Source of the DNA: Planctomycetota bacterium
GTDB taxonomy: Bacteria > Planctomycetota > UBA1135 > GCA-002686595
DNA length: 64,000 nucleotides
Direction: 5' to 3'
Assembly (NCBI GenBank): GCA_028823345.1
Contig: JAPKBR010000011.1
Coordinates: forward strand, 1-64,000
In this document: piece after piece, positions 1 through 8,759 of the stretch
How the letters are laid out: each line of letters begins with the position of its first letter
How positions within the stretch are numbered: the first letter of the stretch is position 1
Notes under the pieces: generated by a model
Told to the model about the DNA's origin: nothing
What the model saw: only the letters and a program-made list of their open reading frames with translations
Database searches by the model: none
Made by a program: the position numbers and the translations under genes

Positions 1-1188
1 GTCCAAGCAATCGAGGAATTGCTGGGTCGTCAACCAAGGAGTGCCATCGCCCACAAGCAACGCCAGGTCCTTGGTCATCGAACCCGCCTGAACCGTGTCC
101 ACACAGACCGCTTCGAGGGTCTCGGCAAAGTTCACCACGTCAGGAGTCTCGTCCATGCGACCGCGATGGGCAAGGCCCCGGGTCCAGGCGAAAATCGATG
201 CGATGGGGTTCGTGGAGGTTTCCTTGCCTTGCTGGTACTGGCGGTAGTGACGGGTCACTGTGCCGTGGGCGGCTTCTGCCTCCACGGTCTTGCCATCGGG
301 GGTCATCAGCACGCTGGTCATCAATCCCAAGGATCCAAAGCCCTGGGCCACGGTGTCCGATTGCACATCCCCATCGTAGTTCTTGCAGGCCCAAACAAAG
401 CCGCCGTTCCACTTGAGGGCTGCTGCAACCATGTCGTCAATCAAACGGTGCTCGTAGGTCACTCCGTGATCTTCAAAAGCGCTGGCGAACTCAGCTTGGT
501 AAACCTCTTCGAAGAGGTCCTTGAAGCGCCCGTCATAGGCCTTGAGGATTGTGTTCTTGGTGGAGAGATACACCGGCCACTTACGCTCAAGACCGAAGTT
601 CAAGCAAGCCCGGGCAAAGTCGCGGATCGAATCGTCCAGGTTGTACATGCCCATGGCGACTCCCGGTTCGGGGAAGTCAAAGACTTCGTACTCCGTGGCG
701 GTGCCGCCACTCGCGGGCTCAAAGCGCATGGTCAACTTGCCCGGCTCATCCACACGGAAGTCGGTGGCTCTGTACTGATCGCCAAAAGCGTGACGACCGA
801 TCACAATGGGCTTGGTCCAACCGGGAACCAGACGCGGCACATTGGTGCAAAGGATGGGCTCCCGGAAAACCGTGCCGCCCAGAATATTGCGGATCGTGCC
901 GTTCGGGCTACGCCACATCTCTTTTAGGCCGAACTCCTCAACCCGTTCTTCGTCCGGCGTGATCGTCGCGCACTTGACGCCCACTCCGTATTTTTTGATT
1001 GCTTCAGCGGCTTCCACGGTGATGCGGTCTTCCGTGCGGTCGCGTTCTTCGATGCCCAAGTCGTAGTACTTAAGATCCACTTCCACATAGGGCTGGATCA
1101 AACGTTCTTTGATGAAGGCCCAGATGATGCGAGTCATCTCGTCGCCGTCAAGTTCAACAATTGGGTTTTTGACCTTAATTTTCGACAT
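1..1188 (-). CDS. icd: NADP-dependent isocitrate dehydrogenase, 3' end outside window
   Basis: Oxidative decarboxylation of isocitrate to 2-oxoglutarate in the TCA cycle, cytoplasmic. Translating the minus strand from the ATG at 1188 gives 396 codons with no stop before the window edge, so only the last few residues of a normal ~405-residue enzyme are missing. The N-terminus [20 protein letters not shown], the substrate loop SPNGTIRN near residue 97 and the cofactor region HGTVTRHYR mark the eukaryotic-type (type II, dimeric) IDH rather than the E. coli type. A GAGAGAA stretch about 8-14 bases upstream of the ATG is the only ribosome-site candidate. It is monocistronic as far as visible; the next minus-strand gene ends 204 bp upstream. 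Function confident; quaternary class from sequence similarity only. Confidence 0.95.
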   Translation of the reverse strand, partial: MSKIKVKNPIVELDGDEMTRIIWAFIKERLIQPYVEVDLKYYDLGIEERDRTEDRITVEAAEAIKKYGVGVKCATITPDEERVEEFGLKEMWRSPNGTIRNILGGTVFREPILCTNVPRLVPGWTKPIVIGRHAFGDQYRATDFRVDEPGKLTMRFEPASGGTATEYEVFDFPEPGVAMGMYNLDDSIRDFARACLNFGLERKWPVYLSTKNTILKAYDGRFKDLFEEVYQAEFASAFEDHGVTYEHRLIDDMVAAALKWNGGFVWACKNYDGDVQSDTVAQGFGSLGLMTSVLMTPDGKTVEAEAAHGTVTRHYRQYQQGKETSTNPIASIFAWTRGLAHRGRMDETPDVVNFAETLEAVCVDTVQAGSMTKDLALLVGDGTPWLTTQQFLDCLD

Positions 1189-1392
1189 AAAATCGTTCTC
1201 TCGGGGTTCCTTTGGGGGATGTGTGAGCCCCTGGTCCGGATCGGCCGGTGCGAGGGACAGGCAGGACGGGACAGGCCCCGGATGGGCCTTCCAGGCCCTG
1301 TGCGGTGCTGGATGAAAGCACTATCCTACCCCCTAGGGGCGCTTACGTGGGCTTCCATCTGCCTGATAGGGCCCGATTCCGTCAGGCTAGGG

Positions 1393-2595
1393 TCAGGGTT
1401 GATCCAAGAACTCTTGGCCTTCCTTGTTCCACCAGTCGTTCCATTTGGCGATTCGCTGCGCCCGATCTGCGGAGCTACCGAGGGGATCAAAGCGCATTCC
1501 CCGCTTGGTGATTCTGCGTAGGGCAACGACTGCCGCCTCGCGCACCACCGTGTCCCCGTCACTCAAGGCTTGGATCAAATCCGGTACGGCCTGCCGGGCC
1601 TCCAGATCACTCAAGGTTCGACAAGCAGCCATGCGCACGAACACGTCATCGTCTTGAATCATGGGGATCAAGTGCGGAATCACCGTAGCATCCTGAGAGG
1701 ATCCGAGGGTATACACCGCGTCCAAACGCAGGCCCGGGTTCTCGCTCTTCAGGTCACCGAGGGCACCAGTCCAGGACGGGGCCGCCGCGATCGGTGCGCC
1801 GTTGGCTCCCATTCCCACGAGTGCAGTGGGCGCGAGGGAAAGAGCACGCAAGGTTCCCTGTACGGCGATCAGCAAGTCTTCTTGGGCACGCAATCTTTCC
1901 CCGAGAGCCGCGGTCGCTTCCCCCTCCCTTGCCTGTTGCGCCCCTTGCTCTGCCCCGACTTGGGTGAGTTGCGCGCTAAAGCCATCAAAGGTCGCGGCAA
2001 TGGTCGCCGACCGTTCGCGTAGGACGCTGATTTGTTCTCTCATCTTCAAGAGAGCCGCCTGGTCCAATTCCCGCTGGGATTGCATCAAAGAGCCGAGGCT
2101 CGCGATGTTAACACCAAGGATTTGCTCGACTCGAGCCAGGGCCGCATCGCGATCCTGACGAGCATTGCTCAGGTCCCGTTGCACGGAACTCAAGGATTCT
2201 CCCGTCTCTGTTTCCAGCAAATCGAGGCGGCCCGATAGGCTCATGCTCAAGACCACCGCCAAGACCAGAGCAGTCAAGGCCAACCAGGTTCCGCCGCCGA
2301 ATCTGGATGTGTTCGCGGAAGCATCGGAGTTGGTGTGCGCCAAGTGGGTTTGCCCCCCGCCCAGCCCAGCCGCTGCACCCGCCCGGTCGGCGGAATCCAA
2401 GGCCATGCTCGGCCCGAGCCCTCCGGCTCCTGGGCTGCCGGATCCCACTCCCGCACCCGGGTCATGTTGCCCCATGGACTGCTCACAGCTCGCGCAGACC
2501 AAACGGTCGCCGCGCCGATGTGCCCGTCCTGCGGCCAAATCCGGCGCGGGAACAGACTCGTTGCAAATGTCACAGAATTCTAGCTCGATGTTCAT
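1393..2595 (-). CDS. Zinc-ribbon, single-TM, HEAT-repeat protein
   Basis: A 400-residue protein in four parts. Residues 8-37 hold two CxxC pairs (C8/C11, C34/C37) that should bind zinc. A Gly/Ala/Ser-rich linker leads to one membrane segment at about 104-120. Residues 125-260 are a Glu/Gln/Arg-rich coiled coil. Residues 280-370 hold two or three HEAT repeats, followed by a tail with the pattern W-x2-WW. The topology puts the zinc ribbon in the cytoplasm and the HEAT part outside, or the reverse. No enzymatic motif is seen; a scaffold role is inferred. The ATG at 2595 lies 21 bases downstream of a perfect 10-bp hairpin. It follows a HEAT lipoprotein gene with a related tail on the same strand, so the two may share a role. 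Confidence 0.8.
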   Translation of the reverse strand: MNIELEFCDICNESVPAPDLAAGRAHRRGDRLVCASCEQSMGQHDPGAGVGSGSPGAGGLGPSMALDSADRAGAAAGLGGGQTHLAHTNSDASANTSRFGGGTWLALTALVLAVVLSMSLSGRLDLLETETGESLSSVQRDLSNARQDRDAALARVEQILGVNIASLGSLMQSQRELDQAALLKMREQISVLRERSATIAATFDGFSAQLTQVGAEQGAQQAREGEATAALGERLRAQEDLLIAVQGTLRALSLAPTALVGMGANGAPIAAAPSWTGALGDLKSENPGLRLDAVYTLGSSQDATVIPHLIPMIQDDDVFVRMAACRTLSDLEARQAVPDLIQALSDGDTVVREAAVVALRRITKRGMRFDPLGSSADRAQRIAKWNDWWNKEGQEFLDQP

Positions 2596-2615
2596 GTGCT
2601 CTCTTCATGGGTCCT

Positions 2616-2641
2616 GATGGGCTCTTGCACTAGAGCCCATC
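2616..2641 (-). promoter_or_regulatory. Perfect hairpin in leader of zinc-ribbon HEAT gene
   Basis: GATGGGCTCT and AGAGCCCATC form a 10-bp perfect stem around a 6-base loop, 21 bases before the ATG at 2595 and about 80 bases after the stop of the upstream gene. No T-run follows on either strand, so a classical Rho-independent terminator is unlikely. A leader hairpin, an operator or an RNA-processing site all fit. Confidence 0.4.
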
Positions 2642-2722
2642 CTAAGGATCCCTAGCGCCGAGCCATAGACCGGGGATCGCCGAGGTGCCCTTAGAAGAAA
2701 GAAAAGGCGGGTTTTTCCCCTT

Positions 2723-3379
2723 CTAGCCCTGCTGGTAGGCGTCCTGGCTACGCGCTGCGCTCCAAGCTTCCCAGCGCTGAATCGCTGCCTCACGATCAGA
2801 CTCGTCCCCCTGGGGTTCAAAGCCGAACTGCATGCGGGTGGTCTCGCGCAATGCCTTGAGGCACAAGCCGCGCACCAGAGGCGCATTGGAACCCAGGCCT
2901 TCGATCAGGACCGGCGCATGATCCCAGTCCCCGAGGACCATGTGGCAGCGGGCCCGTTCCAACCGCAACAGCCCTGTTTCTGGACCGGGGAACGGGATTT
3001 CATCGAGCACCGGCAAAAGTCGCGGATCACCGGATGATGCCAAAGCTGAAAGTGCGATCTGTGCCGCTGCGGAATTTCCCGTGGCAACGGTCTCCAACAA
3101 GAGCGGATAGGCCACTTCCCCTTGATCGGAAAGCCACCTCACCAAATCATACTTTTCCTGGGGCGTGTGCAGATAGGGCATACGCGCGCCCTGGTCCCGC
3201 AAACGACGGGCCAAATCTGCGCTGGGCTTCAGCCAATCACCCTGATAGGGGGAATCGGAAACATGCGATGTGGAACTCGTTGGTGCGCGCATGCCAGTGG
3301 AAGTCACACTCGAAACACATGCTGCAAGGCCAAGGGTCAAGGGCAGCAGAAAAGCGATTGGTTGGATGGTTTTGCGCAT
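2723..3379 (-). CDS. HEAT-repeat lipoprotein
   Basis: 218 residues from the ATG at 3379. The frame stays open far upstream, but that stretch is antisense-frame shadow of the next gene and has no coding character; the chosen start gives a clean lipoprotein signal, MRKTIQPIAFLLPLTLGLAAC with Cys21. The body has a few HEAT-like helical pairs (for example NSAAAQIALSALASSGDPRL and VRGLCLKALRETT). It ends in a Trp-containing tail, RWEAWSAARSQ, that resembles a degenerate form of the W-x2-WW tail of its neighbour. Likely an envelope scaffold or peptidase-associated protein; no catalytic residues can be named. Confidence 0.8.
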   Translation of the reverse strand: MRKTIQPIAFLLPLTLGLAACVSSVTSTGMRAPTSSTSHVSDSPYQGDWLKPSADLARRLRDQGARMPYLHTPQEKYDLVRWLSDQGEVAYPLLLETVATGNSAAAQIALSALASSGDPRLLPVLDEIPFPGPETGLLRLERARCHMVLGDWDHAPVLIEGLGSNAPLVRGLCLKALRETTRMQFGFEPQGDESDREAAIQRWEAWSAARSQDAYQQG

Positions 3380-3447
3380 AATATCGGGATCTCTAAGAGA
3401 GAGTTTCGACCGGCGGGCTCCGTATTCTTGAGGCCCCCTGCTATTGC

Positions 3448-6018
3448 CTAGGCCCTCGGCTGGGCCCAGCCTCCCAGTGTCCAAAACAAGCGGGCTAGGG
3501 CCAAGAAAACCCAAGCCCAGGGATGGGAGGACCCCATAGGCCCCGCCCGATGCCCTTCGGCGGACACGAGCCGAGGCCAGGCAGGAGGACGGAGGTCCGG
3601 GGGCAGGGGGCTTGCAACCCACATTTGAGCGACATCTTGCCGGTTTCGATCGAGCACCCGGGCCAAAAGCAGCCCCCCCCCATGGATCCCGTGGGTCCCT
3701 GGCCAGGGGAGCCCCAGGGGACCCCCGGGCTCCCCCAAATGGGGAGCCAAGGGCAAGGAATCCAATAATTTTTCCGGCCCCTTCTGCCCCAAGGAATCCA
3801 CAACCCCCGCCCTGCTCCAACGGACGTGCAGGGGACGCTCCAGGTCGGTCAACTCCCCCACCAGCAGCAGCCCATCTCTGCCCCGCACCAACTGCACTGA
3901 ATTGTGATTTGAGTCCCGCGCCAAGGCCCCAAGAAGGTCTCCGAGCAACCCATGCTGCTCCCACTCGGAAGCAACCGGTGCCCAGGGTGTACTGGCGAAC
4001 ACCAGCACTTGCCCCTGGCCCACATCCTTTGATGCCAAAAGAGGTTCCCCGGAAGGCGCGCGCAACAGGACCTGGGCACCCAGATTCGCCTGGGCGCGCC
4101 AGGCCCCTTTTAGGGCAGGGCCTGCCTGGGAACTCCAACGTTCCAAAAAGCCATTCAGGATCCTAAGGGTGCCTGGGCTCAAATCCATGTGAGGCGCCAA
4201 TTCTCCGACCAACTGGGTGCTTTCGAAGGGCCCGATTTTCCGCTCCCCTTGCACCAGTTCCTCAAGCAAGGAATCTAGCCCCGTCAAGTCCTCGGCCACG
4301 CGCAATGTTTCCCCTGGGCGCAACAGTCCCCCGAGGGCAACCCGGTCGGCCTTGCGGCCACCACCTTCCACGGCAATCACCGCGAGCTCTCCTCGGACAG
4401 CGGTCAAGTCATCCCTCAAACTCGGGCTCGGACGGCCCCCTTGACTGGAATGCCCATCGGTGATCAGGATGCAAAGGGATCGGCGCTCGGCGGCCTGCCG
4501 GGCCTTCACTAATTGGGCCAGGGCATAGGCCACATCCGTGGCACCCCCCGGTAGGTGCGTATCGAGCAGAGCCGAGAGGGCCCGGGACAGATATTCCGCA
4601 TTCCCGGGGGCCACGGACAAGATGGGTTCCGGGAGACGGGTGGTGAACACGTGCAACACCAATCCATCGCTGGCCAGCAGACCACGCCCGAGTTGGACCA
4701 CCGCAGCCTGGACCTGCTGCCAAGGCCTGCCGACCATGGAACCCGAGCCATCCACAACCAGCACCACGTCCCGGGGGCCGCCCTCGTCCCGGGCCGGAAT
4801 CAAGGGCAGGTGGCGCTCTAAACCCGACTGGGTGGGCTGATTGTGAACCCCGGCCATCACACTCCCCTCGCCCATCAAAAGCCAAACTCCACCGGCCCGC
4901 AAAAAGGCCTCCAGGGAGGGCGAACTCAACTGCCTCGGGGCCAAATCCAGGGTCACCAAGAGGGCCGCGGAATCCAGTTGGGGTGCTAACTCGGAGACCC
5001 CGGTGACATGGGGAACAAAGCCCTGATCCGACAGGGTCTGAACCCAATCCGAATCAAACATTCGCCCCCCCCGAGGTGCCACCAACAGGGCCACTTGCCC
5101 ATTCCCCACCACTCCTGTCAAGACCCCCGAATCGTCTTCGACGATCAAGTCCCCCGGCGTCTGACAACGAGCCTCAATCCGAAAAGTCCCGGGGGCTAGA
5201 GGGCCGACGGTCGCCAGAAGAGTCTGCTTCAGCTTGCCAGACCCCAATGATCCAGACCCAGCAATCCCTTGCCAGCGATCTTTTGGAATTTCCAGCTTCA
5301 GCACCGAAGTCCCCTCCGCATCTTGGACCTCCAAAATCACTTGTGCAGGTGCCTCATTTGACTTCAAAGGACCTGTTCCCGCCAGCAACAGGCGCACCTC
5401 CAATTGCCGCCCCTCTGGGACGCGCGTTGCGCCCTCCATTCCTAGGAGGGAAAGGTTGACCCGCGCACCGCCACCCACAGGCCGACGGCGAAAATGATGG
5501 CCCGCCGCTAACACCCGGGTCAAACCAGGCCGAGGGTCCGCACCCGTTGCCAAGCCATCCCCAAGCAGCACCACCTCGCCCCTCGCGCGGCCCTCCTCCT
5601 GCAAGAGTTGCAGGGCTAATTCCATGGCATGTGCAAGGGATGTGTCCTGATCGCGGCCCCGGGAAAAATCAAAGGCGAGGGGCACGCGACCTGGTTGCAA
5701 CAGGCGCTGAGCCAGGGCCGTGGGCTCACTTACCGGCACCAACACTTCCACGTCCCGAGCGAACTTGAGCACGGCGATTTCCAAGCCTTGTTCCTGGGCT
5801 CGGTTGGCCTCATCCAAAAGGTCCCTGAGCACCAAACGACCATGGCGCAGGGAGCCCCTAGCCACGGACATGGATGCGTCCAGCAGCACCACTTTGAGTC
5901 CCCGCCGAGTGGCTGGGGTGGGACCGGTTCCAAAAGCCAGAAAAAGCCCGCAAAGGGCCGCTAAAACCCCCGTTAGGGTCCAAACTCGAGCCCGACGGTG
6001 GGTCCCCAGAAGGTTCAT
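3448..6018 (-). CDS. Membrane protein with two VWA domains
   Basis: 856 residues. An N-terminal membrane segment (about 12-30) precedes a first VWA domain with the MIDAS sequence DASMS at 47-51. A second VWA domain begins with DGSGSM at 423-428 and has a following TDG-type loop (ITDGHSS). A C-terminal hydrophobic segment (WAWVFLALARLFWTLGG) closes the protein. The layout resembles BatA/BatB-like or 'glutamine-amidotransferase-like' VWA membrane proteins of Planctomycetota, whose role is poorly defined. The ATG at 6018 overlaps the mnmA stop by four bases (ATGA), so translation is probably coupled. Two metal-dependent adhesion sites in one chain suggest partner binding rather than catalysis. 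Confidence 0.85.
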   Translation of the reverse strand: MNLLGTHRRARVWTLTGVLAALCGLFLAFGTGPTPATRRGLKVVLLDASMSVARGSLRHGRLVLRDLLDEANRAQEQGLEIAVLKFARDVEVLVPVSEPTALAQRLLQPGRVPLAFDFSRGRDQDTSLAHAMELALQLLQEEGRARGEVVLLGDGLATGADPRPGLTRVLAAGHHFRRRPVGGGARVNLSLLGMEGATRVPEGRQLEVRLLLAGTGPLKSNEAPAQVILEVQDAEGTSVLKLEIPKDRWQGIAGSGSLGSGKLKQTLLATVGPLAPGTFRIEARCQTPGDLIVEDDSGVLTGVVGNGQVALLVAPRGGRMFDSDWVQTLSDQGFVPHVTGVSELAPQLDSAALLVTLDLAPRQLSSPSLEAFLRAGGVWLLMGEGSVMAGVHNQPTQSGLERHLPLIPARDEGGPRDVVLVVDGSGSMVGRPWQQVQAAVVQLGRGLLASDGLVLHVFTTRLPEPILSVAPGNAEYLSRALSALLDTHLPGGATDVAYALAQLVKARQAAERRSLCILITDGHSSQGGRPSPSLRDDLTAVRGELAVIAVEGGGRKADRVALGGLLRPGETLRVAEDLTGLDSLLEELVQGERKIGPFESTQLVGELAPHMDLSPGTLRILNGFLERWSSQAGPALKGAWRAQANLGAQVLLRAPSGEPLLASKDVGQGQVLVFASTPWAPVASEWEQHGLLGDLLGALARDSNHNSVQLVRGRDGLLLVGELTDLERPLHVRWSRAGVVDSLGQKGPEKLLDSLPLAPHLGEPGGPLGLPWPGTHGIHGGGLLLARVLDRNRQDVAQMWVASPLPPDLRPPAWPRLVSAEGHRAGPMGSSHPWAWVFLALARLFWTLGGWAQPRA

Positions 6019-7184
6019 CCTTGGCTGCCGGAAGATTCCGGGTCGCCGGTACCTAAAGCGGCCCCAGTGGTGGGTCGAGAATCAGGGATCCCCAAACGGG
6101 TCGTGCTTTCAATCCAGCCCCCACCGAGCAAGCGATCACCCCAATAGAACGCCGCGCCCTGCCCCGGGGTGACCGACATTTCAGGCTGCTTAAACTCCAC
6201 ACTGGCGCGGTTCCCATCTACGCGCACAATCGCCGGGGCCGGAGTGCAGTGATAGCGATGCTGGACCAACACCTCGAATTCCGCTTCGGGATCAATCCCG
6301 ATCCAATTGAGGTCGTCCACGATCATGGTCGTGGCCTTGCATTCCTCCCGATCACCAATGATCACGAGGCCCTCTTCGGGGAGCAACTCCAGCACATAGA
6401 GCGGCCTTCCCGATGCCACCCGCAGGCCGCGACGCTGACCAACGGTGAAGTGTTCGGTGCCCTCATGGGTACCCACCTTCTTGCCTTGACTGTCGACGAT
6501 CGATCCAGGGTGGAGTGCCACACCGCGCTCGGCCAAAAGTTCCCGGTAGTCATTGGAGGGCACAAAACACACCTCTTGACTGTCTGCCTTATGGGAGGTG
6601 CGCAAGCCTGCTTGACTGGCCATTTCGCGCACCTTGGGTTTCTGTAGGTGGCCCAAGGGGAACAGGGTTCGGGCGAGCTGTGGCTCGGGCACGCTGAACA
6701 GTTGATAGGACTGGTCCTTATGGGTGTCCACTCCACGGGAAAGGTGCACGCGGCCGTCGAGCACTTCGAGGCGTGCGTAATGTCCCGTGGCCACCGCCAC
6801 CGCGCCCAAGTCATCGGCGAAATCGAGCAAACGTCCCATCTTCAGATCCCGGTTGCAGATCGCGCACGGGTTAGGGGTCCGGCCCCGCTGGTATTCGCTA
6901 ATGAAGTGCTCGATCAGGCCGCCAAATTCCCCCGAAAGATCCACCGCTTGGAAGGGCAGCCCAAGAAAGGCTGACACCATGCGGGCATCCCGTGCGTCTG
7001 TTAGTGAGCAGCAGCTTTTCTTGTGGGCCTCGGCCTGATCGACCTTGACCCCGTTGCGCATGAACAGCCCCAGTACTTCGAATCCCGACTCTCGCAGCAT
7101 CCAGGCCGCGACGGAACTGTCGACTCCGCCGCTCATGGCGGCCACCACGCGGGAACCGGGGGGAAAATGGGGTGCGCTGAACAT
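6015..7184 (-). CDS. mnmA: tRNA-specific 2-thiouridylase MnmA
   Basis: Thiolates U34 of tRNA-Lys, -Glu and -Gln using ATP and a persulfide relay, in the cytoplasm. The ATG at 7184 yields 389 residues, in the usual range; a longer open frame upstream is not needed. The PP-loop SGGVDSS is at 18-24. The NPCAIC motif carries the nucleophile Cys107 with Cys110, and SQEVCFVP carries the second catalytic Cys206. The C-terminus has the usual beta-barrel sequence PGQGAAFYWGDRLLGGGWI. It lies upstream of and is translationally coupled to the double-VWA gene, an association with no obvious functional meaning. mnmG, whose product modifies the same base, is 14 kb away in this window. Confidence 0.95.
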   Translation of the reverse strand: MFSAPHFPPGSRVVAAMSGGVDSSVAAWMLRESGFEVLGLFMRNGVKVDQAEAHKKSCCSLTDARDARMVSAFLGLPFQAVDLSGEFGGLIEHFISEYQRGRTPNPCAICNRDLKMGRLLDFADDLGAVAVATGHYARLEVLDGRVHLSRGVDTHKDQSYQLFSVPEPQLARTLFPLGHLQKPKVREMASQAGLRTSHKADSQEVCFVPSNDYRELLAERGVALHPGSIVDSQGKKVGTHEGTEHFTVGQRRGLRVASGRPLYVLELLPEEGLVIIGDREECKATTMIVDDLNWIGIDPEAEFEVLVQHRYHCTPAPAIVRVDGNRASVEFKQPEMSVTPGQGAAFYWGDRLLGGGWIESTTRLGIPDSRPTTGAALGTGDPESSGSQG

Positions 7185-7534
7185 AGGACAGGATTTGCTG
7201 AAAGAGTCCAATCCACAGGAGGAGGCTCTGCCCCCCATTGTGCCCCTTCGAGGGCCCAATGGGCAGCCCGGAAGGTCGCTGGGCAAGAGGAAAAGTCCAG
7301 ATGGGAGGGGCGGGCCCCGGGAAGGGCCCTGGTTTGACGGTCCTCGCTTCTTGCCCTGTCTCCTCACTCGCTTGCGCAACCGGGTCCCCTTGCCCCCTAT
7401 CCTTCTGCGCCCTATTCTTCTCCTTGCGGCCTCCCACAAGCGGACCAACAGGGCTGCAAGGAAACCCAGTTGCACCGCAGCGGAACAAGCCAGCCAGGAA
7501 ACAGTACCTGCGGCCCCTCCGCCCCTTCTCTCCC
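7185..7534. other. Divergent intergenic region between mnmA and yajC
   Basis: 350 bases separating two divergent genes, so it must hold both promoters. No convincing -35/-10 pair was found. A short palindrome, GGGCCC-CGGGAA-GGGCCC, lies at 7312-7329. The open frames crossing it on both strands are continuations of neighbouring genes without coding features. No RNA gene is recognised. Confidence 0.4.
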
Positions 7535-7981
7535 ATGATTCCCATGACCAATCTCCTGCCCATCCTCCTGTTGACTCCCCAGGGAGACGCGAGCGACGCC
7601 TCCTCCAACAACACCCAAGCCAGCACCCTTGCCTCTCCTCTGATGAGCAATCCCGGCGAAGGGAAAACGGAAGATCCGGGCCTACCCGCCTGGTTCCCCT
7701 TCGTTCTGATCGGAGGTCTGTTTTATCTGATCCTGATTCGCCCCCAGGCCAAGGAACAGAAACGCCGGCAAGCGGTGCTCGACACCCTCAAGAAAGGGGA
7801 CGAGGTCATGACCAATGCGGGTATCTACGGGAAAGTGGTGAAGGCCGACGGGGACGTGGTCACCCTGCAAGTGGCGGACGGGGTGCGCATGCGCTTCAGC
7901 CGTTCAGCGGTCAGCGGAGTGATCGGACCCAAGGACGAGATCAAAGGAGACGAGGACAAGGGCAAGGACAGCGCCAAGTAG
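7535..7981 (+). CDS. yajC: Sec translocon accessory protein YajC
   Basis: 148 residues from ATG 7535 (a second ATG at 7544 is possible; neither has a good Shine-Dalgarno). After a polar N-terminal stretch of about 45 residues, one membrane segment (WFPFVLIGGLFYLILI) is followed by the family signature RPQAKEQKRRQ, a DxVxTxxGIYGKV segment, and a charged Lys/Asp-rich tail. YajC binds SecDF and the SecYEG translocon. The N-terminal extension before the membrane span is longer than in E. coli YajC. secD/secF are not next door here; the following gene encodes a YraN-like protein about 70 bases on. Confidence 0.9.
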   Translation: MIPMTNLLPILLLTPQGDASDASSNNTQASTLASPLMSNPGEGKTEDPGLPAWFPFVLIGGLFYLILIRPQAKEQKRRQAVLDTLKKGDEVMTNAGIYGKVVKADGDVVTLQVADGVRMRFSRSAVSGVIGPKDEIKGDEDKGKDSAK

Positions 7982-8052
7982 GGCTGAGCCGTCTGGCCGG
8001 TTGGGACCCCTTTTTGAGGTTCCTGGAGCATCTTGTTCCTGCATTCCCAGGT

Positions 8053-8514
8053 GTGACTTTGGGCCTAGCTGCGCGCCTGGATGCCCGGGGAAACTCCCTC
8101 TTAGGCCAGGCAGGGGAAGCCTTCGCCGCCCGACATCTGCGCCGCCGGGGCGCGTACGTTCTGGGCTGTCGGGTACGCACTCCCGAAGGGGAACTCGACC
8201 TTGTGGCCGAGGCCCAAGGCGTTCTGCTGGTGGTCGAGGTCAAGACCGGCCGCACCCGGGACCTGGAAAACCTGCCCCCGCAACTGGTGCCTGGTGAGGG
8301 CCAGGGCCCCGGCCGACGGCTGGGGCCAGAGCAAACCCAACGCCTCCGGCGGGCGGCCCACTGGCTCAGCCGCCGCTCGCGCACGCGCCGTCCGGCGGAG
8401 CTCCTCCTGGCCGAGGTCTTTGCCGACCGGGAGGGATTCAAGCACCGTTGCGTGGTTCGTCCCCTCCCGGGGGGATCCCCGACTTCAGAGGACCAGCCCG
8501 GGCTCTGCCGATAG
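8053..8514 (+). CDS. YraN/UPF0102 family putative endonuclease
   Basis: 153 residues if translation begins at the GTG at 8053; a TTG at 8014 is the other plausible start and no ribosome site decides between them. The family core is clear: GQAGEAFAARHLRRRG near 18-33, then the nuclease-fold residues E47 and D49 in GELDLVA and the ExK pair E62/K64 in VVEVKTGR, matching the PD-(D/E)xK superfamily. The biochemical role of YraN is not established; structural similarity to Holliday-junction resolvases is known. The distance from yajC suggests cotranscription. The family often lies near rnhB/rplS or trmD, which are absent here. Confidence 0.85.
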   Translation: MTLGLAARLDARGNSLLGQAGEAFAARHLRRRGAYVLGCRVRTPEGELDLVAEAQGVLLVVEVKTGRTRDLENLPPQLVPGEGQGPGRRLGPEQTQRLRRAAHWLSRRSRTRRPAELLLAEVFADREGFKHRCVVRPLPGGSPTSEDQPGLCR

Positions 8515-8759
8515 GTACGGACGAGATCGGCAAGGACGAACTCCGTCCCATTAGGGGCTGCGGAATAGGTCGCTCCCGAAGTCAAAGGAGCAGGATCCCG
8601 GCTTGTTTATCGGGTTGAGGGCAAATAGATCCCCTCTCGCCCAAGTTCATGGACCTGAAGCATCGAATCCATGGGGCTCACCTGCCTACAATCCCGCTGT
8701 CCGAATCCTCCAGGCCCAAACCCTCCAGGCCAGAACCCTGGGCCAAACCAAGCCCCCCC

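Noticed and set aside
19-927. A 302-codon open frame on the plus strand at the window start
   Set aside because: It is antisense to icd in a G+C-rich region. The minus strand encodes a clear isocitrate dehydrogenase throughout.
3380-4138. Upstream extension of the HEAT lipoprotein frame, doubling its length
   Set aside because: The extension is low-complexity Gly/Pro/Arg-rich and runs through the double-VWA gene. A proper lipoprotein start exists at 3379.
7045-8052. Long upstream extension of the YraN-like frame through the mnmA-yajC spacer
   Set aside because: It overlaps yajC in another frame and has no family similarity; the nuclease domain starts near 8053.
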